Shown here in pieces: positions 53,412-62,365 of a DNA stretch of 64,000 bases; position 1 is the stretch's first letter, and each line of letters opens with the position of its first letter. Source of the stretch: Bradyrhizobium cytisi (GTDB lineage: Bacteria > Pseudomonadota > Alphaproteobacteria > Rhizobiales > Xanthobacteraceae); contig NZ_VSSR01000033.1 in the NCBI RefSeq assembly GCF_008123515.1, forward strand, positions 16,751 through 80,750, read 5' to 3'. Under the pieces are notes generated by a model. It was not told the origin of the DNA. It worked only from the letters and a program-made list of their open reading frames with translations, and made no database searches. The position numbers and the translations under genes were made by a program.

Positions 53412-54023
53412 TTACCGCGCGGTAACGCTCTCTTCGAGTGTCTCGATCGGCTGCGAGTGCAAGAACTCCAGCGCGAAGCCATCTTCGAGGTTTCGGACCA
53501 CGCGGCCCTGGACCCGGCCGAGCAAAACCGTCGATTTCAGCGGCGGACGGTTCTCCGCGGCGATGGCGGCGCCGGAGAGAGAGAGGTCGATGATGCGGCA
53601 GGTCATCTTGGTGCCGTCCTCGAGCGTCAGCACCGCGATCGGGTTGCGCGGCACGATACGGTCGTGGCGGCGGTCCTCCGGCAGGTTGAGGATGTCGCGG
53701 TTGGCGAGCCAGGTCAGCTGGGCCGCGAGCTTGTCGCGCTTGCGCGGCGTGGCGCCCACCGTCATGGCGAAGCCGTTGTCGATGATCCGGGTGATCTTGC
53801 CCTCGACCCGGCCGATATGGTCGAGATAGGCGACCACGCGGTCGCCGACATTGCCGATGCCGGGCGCGAGCAGCGCGAGCCCGCCGGGCGACATGTTGAT
53901 CACCTGGCAGGGAAATTCACGGCGATCCGGCAGCATGTAACGGCCGAGCAGGTGAACTTTCACCCGCTGGAAACGCCGACGTTCCTCGGCGGCCGGAAGA
54001 AATTTTTTGTTCGCCAACGCCAT
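53412..54023 (-). CDS. Tandem PilZ domain protein
   Basis: 203 residues from ATG 54021-54023. Two PilZ domains are present. The first has RRRFQRVKV near 15-23 and INMSPGGLALL near 42-52. The second has RHDRIVPRNPIAVL near 118-131 and IDLSLSGAAI near 143-152. These RxxxR and (D/N)xSxxG pairs bind cyclic di-GMP. Both domains look competent, although the RxxxR spacing in the second (RHDRIVPR) is ambiguous. It probably links c-di-GMP to motility or surface behaviour; no partner is evident. Confidence 0.9.
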   Translation of the reverse strand: MALANKKFLPAAEERRRFQRVKVHLLGRYMLPDRREFPCQVINMSPGGLALLAPGIGNVGDRVVAYLDHIGRVEGKITRIIDNGFAMTVGATPRKRDKLAAQLTWLANRDILNLPEDRRHDRIVPRNPIAVLTLEDGTKMTCRIIDLSLSGAAIAAENRPPLKSTVLLGRVQGRVVRNLEDGFALEFLHSQPIETLEESVTAR

Positions 54024-54092
54024 TTTCACTACCCGACCCCCCGCCCGGGCGGAGTCCGGGACGACCCTAAGGTGCACAGGGTTAATGCCGCG

Positions 54093-55259
54093 TTATGATT
54101 TGGCGCGGCGATGACGCACCGAAACAATGCGTTCAAAAACCCACATCAAGGGCGGGCAGGCCAATACCGCCAGTGCGCCGAGGTCGAGCGCGACCGCCGC
54201 CGTCCCCACCGATTTGGCCAGCCACCCCGCCACCGCCGGCCCCAGCATCATCGCGCCGTAGAAGAGGGTGTAAAACACGCCCATGCCGATCGCCCTGGTC
54301 TCCGGGACGAGCACGCGGGCGGCGAGGCTCATGATCGGGCCGGCCGGATGGCCGCCGATCAGGCCGATCAGGACGAGGATGGTGATGACGGCATCCGATC
54401 GGCTCAGCCAGGCCAGCAGGGCGGCCACGACGAGGCTTGCCGCAATCACCAATATAAAGGGCCGCTTGAAGCGATCGGCGAGGTACCCGCCCGCCGGCAC
54501 CGAAACCACCGATAGCCACATCACGACGCTGATCGCCGAGCCGGCCGCCGCGATGCTCCAGCCGCGCTCGGCGAGCAAGGAGGGGCCGAACGAGAAGATC
54601 ATGGCGAAGCCGACATTATAGAGGCCCCAGATCATGCCCGCGACGATCACCGCCAGCAGTGCGAGCGGATCGAGCCGGCCCGAGCCGGCCGCGGTGACTG
54701 TTGCGCCCGGCGGCGGCTGGTAAAGCGTGATCAGGACGATGCCGATCGCGCTCAGCGCACCAGTCGCTGCGAACACGGCGCCCGCGCCATAGGCGGTGCC
54801 GATCGCCGGCAGCACCAGCAGCGAGATCGCAACGCCTGCCGGCCAGGAGTTGACGAAGATCGCCATCGCGGTCGCGATCTCCTTACCCGCGAACCAGTCG
54901 GTGCCCATCTTGGTGAGCTGCACCGTCAGCAGCACGCCGCCGGCGCCGGAGACGAGCCGGCCCGCCATCTGTAGGCCCCAGATGGCGGTGGTGGCCATCA
55001 CGAGGCTGCCGGCCGTCATCAGCAGCAGGGCCACGATCGTCGTCGGCTTGTCGCCGAGCGTCCGGCCGATCGCGCCGCCCGGCAGCGCCAGCACGACGCC
55101 CGGGGTGAAATAGAGCCCGATCAGGAGGCCGATATCGGCGAGCCCGACGCCGAAGGTCTTTTCCAGCAGCGGTGCGACTGCCGCCACGCTCTGGAACTGG
55201 AACGCGATGGTGAGGCGAACGACGAACAGGATCGCAAGAATGCCCCAGCGATTGCGCAA
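54093..55259 (-). CDS. MFS transporter, CynX/NimT-like
   Basis: 388 residues. The only upstream start in frame is TTG at 55257-55259, with AGG close by. Twelve membrane helices are predicted: RWGILAILFVVRLTIAFQFQSVAAVAPLL, DIGLLIGLYFTPGVVLALPGGAIGRTLGDKP (motif A variant), GRLVSGAGGVLLTVQLTKMGTDWFAGKEIATAM. The tail ends FERIVSVRHRRAKS. CynX/NimT-like members export cyanate or nitroimidazoles, but substrates are mostly unknown. It is divergent from the alcohol dehydrogenase gene. Confidence 0.88.
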   Translation of the reverse strand: MRNRWGILAILFVVRLTIAFQFQSVAAVAPLLEKTFGVGLADIGLLIGLYFTPGVVLALPGGAIGRTLGDKPTTIVALLLMTAGSLVMATTAIWGLQMAGRLVSGAGGVLLTVQLTKMGTDWFAGKEIATAMAIFVNSWPAGVAISLLVLPAIGTAYGAGAVFAATGALSAIGIVLITLYQPPPGATVTAAGSGRLDPLALLAVIVAGMIWGLYNVGFAMIFSFGPSLLAERGWSIAAAGSAISVVMWLSVVSVPAGGYLADRFKRPFILVIAASLVVAALLAWLSRSDAVITILVLIGLIGGHPAGPIMSLAARVLVPETRAIGMGVFYTLFYGAMMLGPAVAGWLAKSVGTAAVALDLGALAVLACPPLMWVFERIVSVRHRRAKS

Positions 55260-55417
55260 TGCCTGATCTGCCCAACCTGCTTTTCGAGCGTGCGGTGGGG
55301 AGGGACGAGAGTCAACGGGCTGCTAGCCCGCATCTTGGCGCCACCGCGCATCTCACTTACGCTTCACCTCACGCCCGCACCAAACAAACACAACGAACGG
55401 GCGCCGAGGAAACAGTT

Positions 55418-56569
55418 ATGCAACAGATCCGCGTCTGCACCCACGCCGGACCGGGCTCAGAGCCCGTGATCAAAACCGTGCCGTGGCCGAAGGTCGGCCG
55501 CAAGGGTGCGCTGATCAAGATCGGCGCGTGCGGCGTCTGCGGCACCGATTTGCATATCCTGAAAGGCCATTGGCCGAAGCCGCTGCCCTGGCCGTTCACG
55601 CTCGGCCACGAGATTGGCGGCGTCATCGTCGAATGCGGCGATGAATTCACCGAGGATTTCATGAGCAAGCCGCTCAAGGTCGGATCGAAGGTGATGATCC
55701 CGCCGCTGATGCCCTGCGGCCGCTGCTATTATTGCGTCCATTATCCGCAGATCGCCAACAAATGCCTGACGCCGGTCTATTACGGTCGCTATCTCGGCTT
55801 CGACAAGGCGCCGCACATGTGGGGCGGCTGGGCCGAATACGTCTATGTCGATCTCGACATGCTGCCGGGCACCAAGATCTACAAGCTGCCCGAGGATATG
55901 TCGCTGCGGCTGGGCGCATTGTCCGAGCCGCTGACCTCCTGCATCCGCGCCTTCAACCGCGCGACCCGCGCCGGCGGCTTCAGCTGGGGCGATACGGTGG
56001 TGATCCAGGGCTCGGGCCCGATCGGCATTTTGGCGGTCGCGGCCGCCAGGGAGATGGGGGCAGGGCGCGTCATCTGCGTCGGCGCGCCGGAAGAGCCGCG
56101 CCTCAAGCTCGCGCGCGAGTTCGGCGCGGAAGCGACCGTGAACATCGAGGAGATCAAATCGCCGCAAGATCGTATTGCGCGCGTGCGCGAGATCGTCGGT
56201 GGCTTCGGCGCCGATCTGGTGATGGATTGCTCGGGCCATCCGACCGCCGGTCCCGAAGGCATCGAGATGCTGCGTGACGGCGGCACCTATGTCGAGATGG
56301 GCCAGTTCACCGATGCCGGCTCGATCGAGACCTCCTGGCACCGCATCTGCACCAAGGACCTCAACGTGCTGGGATCCTGGGGCTTTACAGGCAATGACCT
56401 GCCGCTTGGCGTCGACATGCTCTACCGCACCCGCGACAAATATTCCTGGCTGAAGATGCAGACGATCTATCCGTTCACGGAAGAAGGCGTCGCGCAGGCG
56501 GTGAAGGACGCGATGGCGATGAAGACGGTGAAGTCGACGATCGTGCCGTGGCCGGAATTGGTGGAATAA
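55418..56569 (+). CDS. Zinc-dependent alcohol dehydrogenase, MDR family
   Basis: 383 residues from ATG 55418 (GAGGAAA ribosome binding site). The catalytic zinc ligands are in GVCGTDLH and LGHEIGG. The structural-zinc segment is PCGRCYYCVHYPQIANKC. The Rossmann motif VIQGSGPIGILAVAAAREMGA lies near residue 195. The product oxidises an alcohol or polyol with NAD(P). The SEPLTSCIRAFNRA helix is typical of threonine/sorbitol-type members. The substrate is not clear, and the divergent MFS transporter may import it. Confidence 0.93.
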   Translation: MQQIRVCTHAGPGSEPVIKTVPWPKVGRKGALIKIGACGVCGTDLHILKGHWPKPLPWPFTLGHEIGGVIVECGDEFTEDFMSKPLKVGSKVMIPPLMPCGRCYYCVHYPQIANKCLTPVYYGRYLGFDKAPHMWGGWAEYVYVDLDMLPGTKIYKLPEDMSLRLGALSEPLTSCIRAFNRATRAGGFSWGDTVVIQGSGPIGILAVAAAREMGAGRVICVGAPEEPRLKLAREFGAEATVNIEEIKSPQDRIARVREIVGGFGADLVMDCSGHPTAGPEGIEMLRDGGTYVEMGQFTDAGSIETSWHRICTKDLNVLGSWGFTGNDLPLGVDMLYRTRDKYSWLKMQTIYPFTEEGVAQAVKDAMAMKTVKSTIVPWPELVE

Positions 56570-56571
56570 CA

Positions 56572-56642
56572 GTAGCCCGGATGGAGCGCAGCGTAATCCG
56601 GGGCCGCCGGACCCGCATTCCGCTTCGCTCCATACGGGCTAC
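56572..56642. repeat. Palindromic intergenic repeat, GTAGCCCGGATGG type
   Basis: GTAGCCCGGATGGAGCG at the left pairs with CGCTCCATACGGGCTAC at the right (one mismatch), with inner arms AGCGTAATCCGG and CCGCATTCCGCT partly paired. This is a third dispersed repeat family in the window, typical of Bradyrhizobium intergenic DNA. It begins 3 bases after the dehydrogenase stop. Confidence 0.8.
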
Positions 56643-56657
56643 GAGCCGGAGTTTGGA

Positions 56658-57092
56658 ATGGCTACGATGAGCAACGAACCAACCAACGAACCAAGCCGCA
56701 CCCGCTCGCCCTTCAGCGCCATCCGCGCGATCGACTACACCGTCATCTTCGTGCGCGACATGGCGGCGATGCGGCGCTTCTATGAGGGCGTGCTCGCCTT
56801 GTCCCTGCTGCGCGAGTTGTCGCCGAACTGGATCGAGTACGGCCTCGGTAGCAACACGCTCGCATTGGCGCGACCAAGCCGGACCGCGGCTGATCCGCCG
56901 ACGCCGACGGGCAGCGCCTCGCTGCAACTGGCCTTCAGGGTCTCCGCAGCCGAGGTCGATGCGTGCGCTGACGAGCTCGTGCGGCAGGGCGTGGCGCTGC
57001 TGTCGCCACCGACGAACCAGCCGTTCGGGCACCGGACGCTGTTCTTCCGGGATCCCGACGGCAATCTTCTGGAGATTTATGCCGAAATCTGA
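56658..57092 (+). CDS. VOC (glyoxalase/bleomycin resistance) family protein
   Basis: 144 residues starting at ATG 56658 (GGAG upstream). One VOC module pair is present: AIDYTVIFVRDMAAMRRFYEGVLAL near 25-50 and GHRTLFFRDPDGNLLEIYAEI at the C-terminus, where Glu in LLEIY is a standard metal ligand and the Tyr replaces part of the first ligand set. The family includes lyases, dioxygenases and resistance proteins. No specific activity can be assigned. Confidence 0.88.
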   Translation: MATMSNEPTNEPSRTRSPFSAIRAIDYTVIFVRDMAAMRRFYEGVLALSLLRELSPNWIEYGLGSNTLALARPSRTAADPPTPTGSASLQLAFRVSAAEVDACADELVRQGVALLSPPTNQPFGHRTLFFRDPDGNLLEIYAEI

Positions 57093-57201
57093 GATGGACG
57101 GGACCGAATGCCCAAAAAGTTCCTCAGGGAATCCGCGACTTATTCACGTCACGGTGAAACTAAGGCCAAGGTTCCGGCTTTCAATTGACGGGAGAGTTAT
57201 C

Positions 57202-57714
57202 GTGAAGCGAATCCTGAAACCCGTCACCTACATCCTGGCTGCCATCTACTTCCTGGTGGATGCGGTGTTCATGGCCGTGGCGCGGCCGATCTCGGGCTGG
57301 CTGGCGCGGCATTTCGAATTCAAGCGGCTGCGTGCCTGGATCAAATCGCTGCCGCCTTATCCGTCGCTCGCGCTGTTTTCCGTGCCTGTTATCATCCTGG
57401 AGCCGATCAAGCCGGTGGCCGCATACCTTGTCGCGACCGGTCAGTTTCTCAGCGGTGTGTCGGCATTTGTCGGTTGCGAGCTGCTCAAGCTCGTGCTGGT
57501 CGAGCGCCTGTTCCACCTCACCCGTGACAAGCTGATGCGGATTCCGGCATTCGCCTGGGTGTACGGGAAGTTCACTGAGATGAAGACATGGCTGCAGGCC
57601 ACCGAAGCCTGGCGCGCCATCCGCGCCTTGAGCCGCGCCGCGAAAGACTATGTCGTGCGGCTCAGAACAAGGCTCGCGGGCAGCTTCAGCAGGCTCGTGA
57701 CGTCGAGGGACTAG
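57202..57714 (+). CDS. Hypothetical membrane protein
   Basis: 170 residues starting at GTG 57202 with a GGGAGAG ribosome binding site. The N-terminal helix VTYILAAIYFLVDAVFMAVARPI and a second hydrophobic stretch (LALFSVPVIILEPIKPVAAYLVATGQF) are followed by a basic helical tail. It is similar in outline to small Rhizobiales membrane proteins with an EPIKP motif; no function is known to me. Confidence 0.75.
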   Translation: MKRILKPVTYILAAIYFLVDAVFMAVARPISGWLARHFEFKRLRAWIKSLPPYPSLALFSVPVIILEPIKPVAAYLVATGQFLSGVSAFVGCELLKLVLVERLFHLTRDKLMRIPAFAWVYGKFTEMKTWLQATEAWRAIRALSRAAKDYVVRLRTRLAGSFSRLVTSRD

Positions 57715-58035
57715 AACCGCACCCTCTATGCGAGCTTGCGCGCTGCGGCGGTGGCCTTGTCGCCGGTGTCCGGTGTACAATTTTGGCGAGATGGCCGCAA
57801 AAGTCCGCCGTTCCAGCCCAAAAGCGCGCCAAAAGCGCCGGGGCTGAGCATCCCGGCCTTGTTCACCCTGTCGCCAAGGCCATGCATCAAAGCCATGGTG
57901 ATTTGGCTGCTTCTGGCGTAAAGAGCGTCCAAATCAAAATCATCGTGGGTGTGACCGGGCCTTCTGCAGTGACTGCAGCGTCAGGCGCCCCGGCTTTCCG
58001 TTCCGCGCCCCGGACCAACCAAGGTTTTCCCTCCC
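57715..58035. other. 321-bp intergenic region upstream of the helicase gene
   Basis: Long leader between the membrane protein gene and the DEAD-box gene. One unsupported minus-strand frame (57726-57932, TTG start) occurs. No repeat, tRNA or clear promoter pair is seen; the leader may carry 5'UTR control, which is common for DEAD-box helicase genes. Confidence 0.5.
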
Positions 58036-60015
58036 GTGTCCTTTCCGGCCCTGACCCCGCCGCTCGCCCGTGCCTTGGCTGAGCGCAATTACGATTCACC
58101 GACCCCCGTCCAGCTCGCCGTGCTCGGCGAGGATGCCGTCGACCGCGACCTTCTGGTGTCGGCCCAGACCGGCTCGGGCAAGACCGTCGCGTATGGTTTG
58201 GCTATGGCCAGGGATCTGCTCGATGGTGCCGAGCGATTCGAGCAGGCCGCAGCCCCTCTGGCCCTCATCGTCGCGCCGACCCGCGAGCTCGCCTTGCAGG
58301 TCCAGCGCGAGCTGACATGGCTCTACGAGCATGCGCGGGCCCGTGTCGTCTCCTGCGTCGGCGGCATGGACCCGCGCCGCGAGCAGCGCGAGCTGGCTGC
58401 GGGCGCCCATATCGTCGTCGGCACGCCCGGCCGCCTGTGCGATCATTTGCGGCGCAACCGCCTCGACATTTCGGAATTGAAGGTCGTCGTGCTCGACGAG
58501 GCCGACGAGATGCTCAATCTCGGCTTTCGCGAGGACATGGAGTTCATCCTCAAGACCACCCCGGACACGCGCCGCACCTTGTTGTTCTCGGCGACGTTTC
58601 CGCGCGGCATCGTGGCGCTGGCGAAGCAGTATCAGCAGCAGGCGTTCCGGATCGAGGTCGCCGGCGACGAGGGCGGTCACGCCGATATCGAGTACCGCGC
58701 CATCCGGGTCGCTCCCGGCGATGTCGAGCATGCGGTCGTCAACGTGCTGCGCTTCTACGAGTCGCCGAGCGCGCTGGTGTTCTGCAACACGCGCGATGCG
58801 GTCAGGCATTTGCAGGCGGCGCTGCTGGAGCGCGGTTTCTCGGTGGTCGCTCTCTCCGGTGAGTTGACGCAGAACGAACGTACCCTGGCGCTCCAGTCGC
58901 TCCGCGACGGACGCGCCCGCATTTGCGTCGCGACCGACGTGGCGGCGCGCGGCATCGACCTGCCGAGCCTCGATCTCGTCATTCACGCCGATCTGCCAAA
59001 TGACGCGGAGGTCATGCAACATCGCTCAGGCCGCACCGGGCGTGCGGGCCGGAAGGGCGTCAGCGTCCTGCTGGTGCCGCCGATACGACGGCGGCGTGCG
59101 GAGGTGCTGCTGAATCTGTCCGGCATCGAGGCGAACTGGGGCACGGCGCCGCAGGGAGATGAGATCCGCAAGCTCGATCATGAGCGCATGAAGGACGTGT
59201 TGTTCACCGAGGAGACGACCGCCGACGATCTTGAGCTGGCGAAGGCCTTGCTGGCCGAGCGGTCGGCCGAGGACATCGCCGCAGCACTCGCGCGGCTCTA
59301 TCGGGCGCGGCTGCCGTCACCTGAAGACATTCTCGATCCCGGCGAGGCGCGTGGCCGGCCGCGCGACGATCGTGGCCGCGACGATCGGACATCGCGCGAT
59401 CGCACGCCGCGCGACGATCGAAAGCCGCGCGGCGATGACCGCTCCGAGAGGCCCCGCCCCAAATCGGGGAAATCGTCGCCGAAGCACGGCATGACAGAGG
59501 CGACCGTATGGTTCCGCGCCAATATCGGACGAAGAAAGAATGCGGAGGCGCGCTGGCTCTTGCCGATGATTTGCCGTCGCGGCGGCATCGACAAGGGCGA
59601 CATCGGCGCCATCAAGATCATGGACACCACGACCGAGTTCGAGATTACCGAGCGGGTTGCGGAATCCTTCGCTGCCAAGATCAAGCGTCCGGACAAGGAA
59701 GACAATATCCGCCTCGAGCCGATGACGGGTGCGCCGCAAGCGAAGACGGCTCCCGAAGAGCGGTTCGAAGCGCCCAGGCGCGAGACCCGAGACAGCGATC
59801 ATCGCGAACGCCGCGACGATCGCGCGCGCGACGCCGGTGGCTTTAAGCCAGCCGGAAAATCACACGGCGAGCGCGGGCCGAAATTCGAGGATGCTCCTTC
59901 TTTCGGAAAGAAAAAGAAGCACAAGAGCAAGCCTGGCCATGCAGAGCCTTCGGTCGCGCCGTGGCCAGCGAAGGGTGCGCCGGGCAAGAAGGCCAAGAAG
60001 AAGCACCGCGGCTGA
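58036..60015 (+). CDS. DEAD-box RNA helicase with DbpA-like RNA-binding domain
   Basis: 659 residues starting at GTG. The core has a Q motif (SPTPVQLAVL), Walker A AQTGSGKT at 43-50, PTRELALQ near 81, DEAD at 154-157, SAT at 185-187, ARGID near 310 and HRSGRTGRAGR near 335-345. Residues 435-480 are an Asp/Arg repeat-rich linker (GRPRDDRGRDDR and related). Residues about 485-565 (TVWFRANIGRRKNAEARWLLPMICRRG) are a DbpA-type RNA-recognition domain, and the tail is Lys-rich. DbpA-like helicases act in ribosome assembly and cold growth (established). Confidence 0.95.
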   Translation: MSFPALTPPLARALAERNYDSPTPVQLAVLGEDAVDRDLLVSAQTGSGKTVAYGLAMARDLLDGAERFEQAAAPLALIVAPTRELALQVQRELTWLYEHARARVVSCVGGMDPRREQRELAAGAHIVVGTPGRLCDHLRRNRLDISELKVVVLDEADEMLNLGFREDMEFILKTTPDTRRTLLFSATFPRGIVALAKQYQQQAFRIEVAGDEGGHADIEYRAIRVAPGDVEHAVVNVLRFYESPSALVFCNTRDAVRHLQAALLERGFSVVALSGELTQNERTLALQSLRDGRARICVATDVAARGIDLPSLDLVIHADLPNDAEVMQHRSGRTGRAGRKGVSVLLVPPIRRRRAEVLLNLSGIEANWGTAPQGDEIRKLDHERMKDVLFTEETTADDLELAKALLAERSAEDIAAALARLYRARLPSPEDILDPGEARGRPRDDRGRDDRTSRDRTPRDDRKPRGDDRSERPRPKSGKSSPKHGMTEATVWFRANIGRRKNAEARWLLPMICRRGGIDKGDIGAIKIMDTTTEFEITERVAESFAAKIKRPDKEDNIRLEPMTGAPQAKTAPEERFEAPRRETRDSDHRERRDDRARDAGGFKPAGKSHGERGPKFEDAPSFGKKKKHKSKPGHAEPSVAPWPAKGAPGKKAKKKHRG

Positions 60016-60046
60016 ACCCCGGCACCGTCACGCACGGGGAAGGGGG

Positions 60047-60550
60047 CTATCGGGTGAGCCCGCGCAGCATGTAGGTCGCGCTCGCGCCATAGGACGAGAG
60101 TTTGTCGCGCAGCGCCGCATCCGGTGCAACGCCCTGGAAACCGAGACGCTCCCACAGTGGTTGCGTGCCGTAGACCGAGACCAGCGCAAGCGTTGTGATG
60201 CCTGACGATCGCGCCAGCTCTTCGATCTCTGCGAGATAAGCGCGCGCCACGCCGCCGCGGAAGTCGGGCGGCACCGCGACATCGTGCACATAGAGACAGT
60301 CTGCGGCATCGGGCAACCGGTCGAGGAACCCGTCGAGCGGCGGAATCTGTTGCTGAATCCAGGGATGCGCGAGGCCGTAGCCTGCGATCTGGTTGCCTGC
60401 AGCGAGCACGCAACAGCCGTCCGGATAGAGCCGCATCTTTTCCGCGAATACTTCCGGGCGCTCGGGGAGATCAGGATGGATTCGTGCCGCGATCGCGCTG
60501 ATCGCGGCGAGGTCTTCAGCGTGCGCGCGGCGCCAATGCGGCTTGCTCAT
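60047..60550 (-). CDS. GNAT family N-acetyltransferase
   Basis: 167 residues from ATG 60548-60550. Motif A of the GNAT fold is visible in LYVHDVAVPPDFRGGVARAYLAEIEELARSSG (residues 88-118), with the acetyl-CoA pyrophosphate loop RGGVAR, and LWERLGFQ near 133 is the family C-terminal motif. It transfers an acetyl group to an unknown amine. It is divergent from the secreted PF03640 gene. Confidence 0.9.
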   Translation of the reverse strand: MSKPHWRRAHAEDLAAISAIAARIHPDLPERPEVFAEKMRLYPDGCCVLAAGNQIAGYGLAHPWIQQQIPPLDGFLDRLPDAADCLYVHDVAVPPDFRGGVARAYLAEIEELARSSGITTLALVSVYGTQPLWERLGFQGVAPDAALRDKLSSYGASATYMLRGLTR

Positions 60551-60692
60551 CCCGACTGTTCCGTATCAACCAACGCAATTTATTCCGCCGCGCCGATGTG
60601 CGCAGCCAAAAATATCTTTGCGCCATTTTGAGGAATACCGCACGCGGTGCGGCGTCCTACCCATGCGAACCAATTGCATGACAGGAGACACC

Positions 60693-61082
60693 ATGACGAC
60701 ATCTTCGATCCGCCTCGCGCTCACGCTCCTCGCGTCGCTCGCGATGACCTCGGCTGCTTTCGCGGCGCCGCCGGCCAAGACCGGCAAGACCGACAAGGGC
60801 AACGTGCTCACCGACGCCAAGGGCATGTCGCTCTACACCTTCGACAAGGACATGGAAGGCAAGTCGGCCTGCAACGGACCGTGTGCGACAAACTGGCCGG
60901 CGCTGAAAGCCGAGGCCAGCGATGCCGCCGGCGACGGCTACACCATCATCACGCGCGACGACGGCTCCAAGCAGTGGGCCCATAACGGCAAGCCGCTCTA
61001 CACTTTCGCCAAGGACACCAAGCCCGGCGACGTCACCGGCGATGGTTTCCTGAACGGGGCTTGGCATCTGGCAATGCCGTGA
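60693..61082 (+). CDS. Secreted PF03640 (COG4315) repeat protein
   Basis: 129 residues from ATG 60693 (ACAGGAGA ribosome binding site). A signal peptide (LALTLLASLAMTSAAFAA) precedes two repeats: LTDAKGMSLYTFDKDMEGKSACNGPCATNWPAL, and KQWAHNGKPLYTFAKDTKPGDVTGD. These match the PF03640 lipoprotein repeat, found in secreted proteins of unknown function that often bind metals or heme-like groups (uncertain). Confidence 0.9.
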   Translation: MTTSSIRLALTLLASLAMTSAAFAAPPAKTGKTDKGNVLTDAKGMSLYTFDKDMEGKSACNGPCATNWPALKAEASDAAGDGYTIITRDDGSKQWAHNGKPLYTFAKDTKPGDVTGDGFLNGAWHLAMP

Positions 61083-61534
61083 GCGAGTGCGCTTCCGTCG
61101 CCACCTAGACGGCGAGGGCTGGCCGAAACGCGAGAAGCATCGTCGTATGCGCGGGTGCCGTGCAACTGCGGCCGGTTGCGCTAGCTGTAGAACGTTCCGG
61201 CAGGCTCAAGCGGCTCTCGGGATCGACGCCTCTCGATAGCTCGATAGTTTGCCGGCACTGATCTCAAGTTGGTGCGCAAAATTGTAGCAACTTTAGAGAC
61301 GCAGGATTCGCTCTGCGCCGCCGCGTCGCACTAATCGAATTATTTCGAATTGAGAGTCAGAAAGCGAACCGAAGCATCGACTTTCGTCGGTCATAGTTGG
61401 CTCCGGCGGGGGCGAGAGCGGCATGTCCGCAGCAGCAACCCACCATCGTGAAAGCAGGGGCACTGATGTCCCGGTGCTGTACGCATCTGGACGCGTCGGG
61501 GATTATCTGGTTTCGCTTGAAAGGATGAAAGCCC
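61083..61534. other. 452-bp intergenic region without a recognisable gene
   Basis: Lies between the PF03640 gene and the phasin gene. It has a short A/T-rich part near 61330-61350 (TCGAATTATTTCGAATTGAG) that could belong to the phasin promoter. No ORF with a ribosome binding site, repeat family or structured RNA was recognised. Confidence 0.5.
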
Positions 61535-62020
61535 GTGAGTGATGTCAATGTGAAAGCCGAAACGAATGCCGCCCCGCTGAATGGGACGGCGAACGGAACT
61601 ACAGACCTCAAGTTCGACATGCCGTTTTTCAACATCCAGGCGATGCTCGGCGATCTCACCGCGCCGGCGGCAACACGGGCCAAGGCAAATTTCGAGCAGA
61701 TGAAGACGACTTCCGAGCAGATCACCGCGGCCCTTTGCGACGCCTGTTCGACCAATGCCAGGCGTGCCGCCGATTACGGCACCAAGGTCATCGAGATATC
61801 CAATGCCAACACCAGCTCCGTGCTGGAATTTTTCTCCCAGCTTGCGGATGCGAGGTCGTTTGCGGACCTCGTCAGTCTCTCCACCGCCCACGGTCGCAAG
61901 ACCTTTGAAGCGGCTTCCGCCCAAAATCGGGAGCTTTGGGATCTGGCCCAGAAGGTCGCGACCGAGACGGCCGAGCCGATCAAGAACAGCTTCAACCGGG
62001 TTCTGCACAGGGCTGCTTGA
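61535..62020 (+). CDS. Phasin family protein
   Basis: 161 residues starting at GTG (AAGGA about 11 bases upstream). The helical core NFEQMKTTSEQITAALCDACSTNARRAADYGTKVIEISNANTSSVLEFFSQLADARSFADLVSLSTAHGRKTFEAASAQNRELWDLAQKVATETAEPIK is the phasin_2 pattern, with a short N-terminal tail rich in Thr and Ala. Phasins coat polyhydroxybutyrate granules. No PHB synthesis gene is in the window. Confidence 0.92.
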   Translation: MSDVNVKAETNAAPLNGTANGTTDLKFDMPFFNIQAMLGDLTAPAATRAKANFEQMKTTSEQITAALCDACSTNARRAADYGTKVIEISNANTSSVLEFFSQLADARSFADLVSLSTAHGRKTFEAASAQNRELWDLAQKVATETAEPIKNSFNRVLHRAA

Positions 62021-62137
62021 ATCGAAGCGACCGGCCACGTGGATCGGCTGGACGAGCGTCTTCGCGAGAAGAGGCGCCGTCCAGCCGAGGACGGTCAGCC
62101 TTGCCGCGAGGTGATGCCGAGCTAGAGGGAAGCCAAG

Positions 62138-62365
62138 ATGGGTATGGTGATGATCAAATGCCCGGAAACGGGCAGCGCAATTCCGACAGGCATCGAGATG
62201 GATGGCGAAAGATTTCGCTCCAGTACGGTGTTCTTTTCGCGCACCTATTGCCGGATGTGCGCGGCGACGCACGAGTGGTTCGCCCGAGAGGCATGGGTCT
62301 ATGAATCGGCCTTGGCGAACGGGAGGTCCGGGGGCGGGCAGCCATACCGCGCCGGCGCGGCGTGA
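62138..62365 (+). CDS. Small zinc-ribbon-like protein
   Basis: 75 residues with a GAGGGA ribosome binding site. IKCPETGSAIPTGIEMDGE opens the protein, followed by YCRMCAATHEWFAREAWV. One cysteine comes from KCPETG and two from CRMC, so a complete four-cysteine zinc site is not visible. Similar small proteins are common in Rhizobiales (from memory). Its last 67 bases overlap the 3' end of the convergent Crp/Fnr gene. Confidence 0.75.
   Translation: MGMVMIKCPETGSAIPTGIEMDGERFRSSTVFFSRTYCRMCAATHEWFAREAWVYESALANGRSGGGQPYRAGAA

Noticed and set aside
57726..57932. 68-codon minus-strand frame in the gap before the helicase gene
   Set aside because: TTG start, no ribosome binding site and no recognisable family. 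The amino-acid sequence looks superficially protein-like, so it was noted, but support is too weak.
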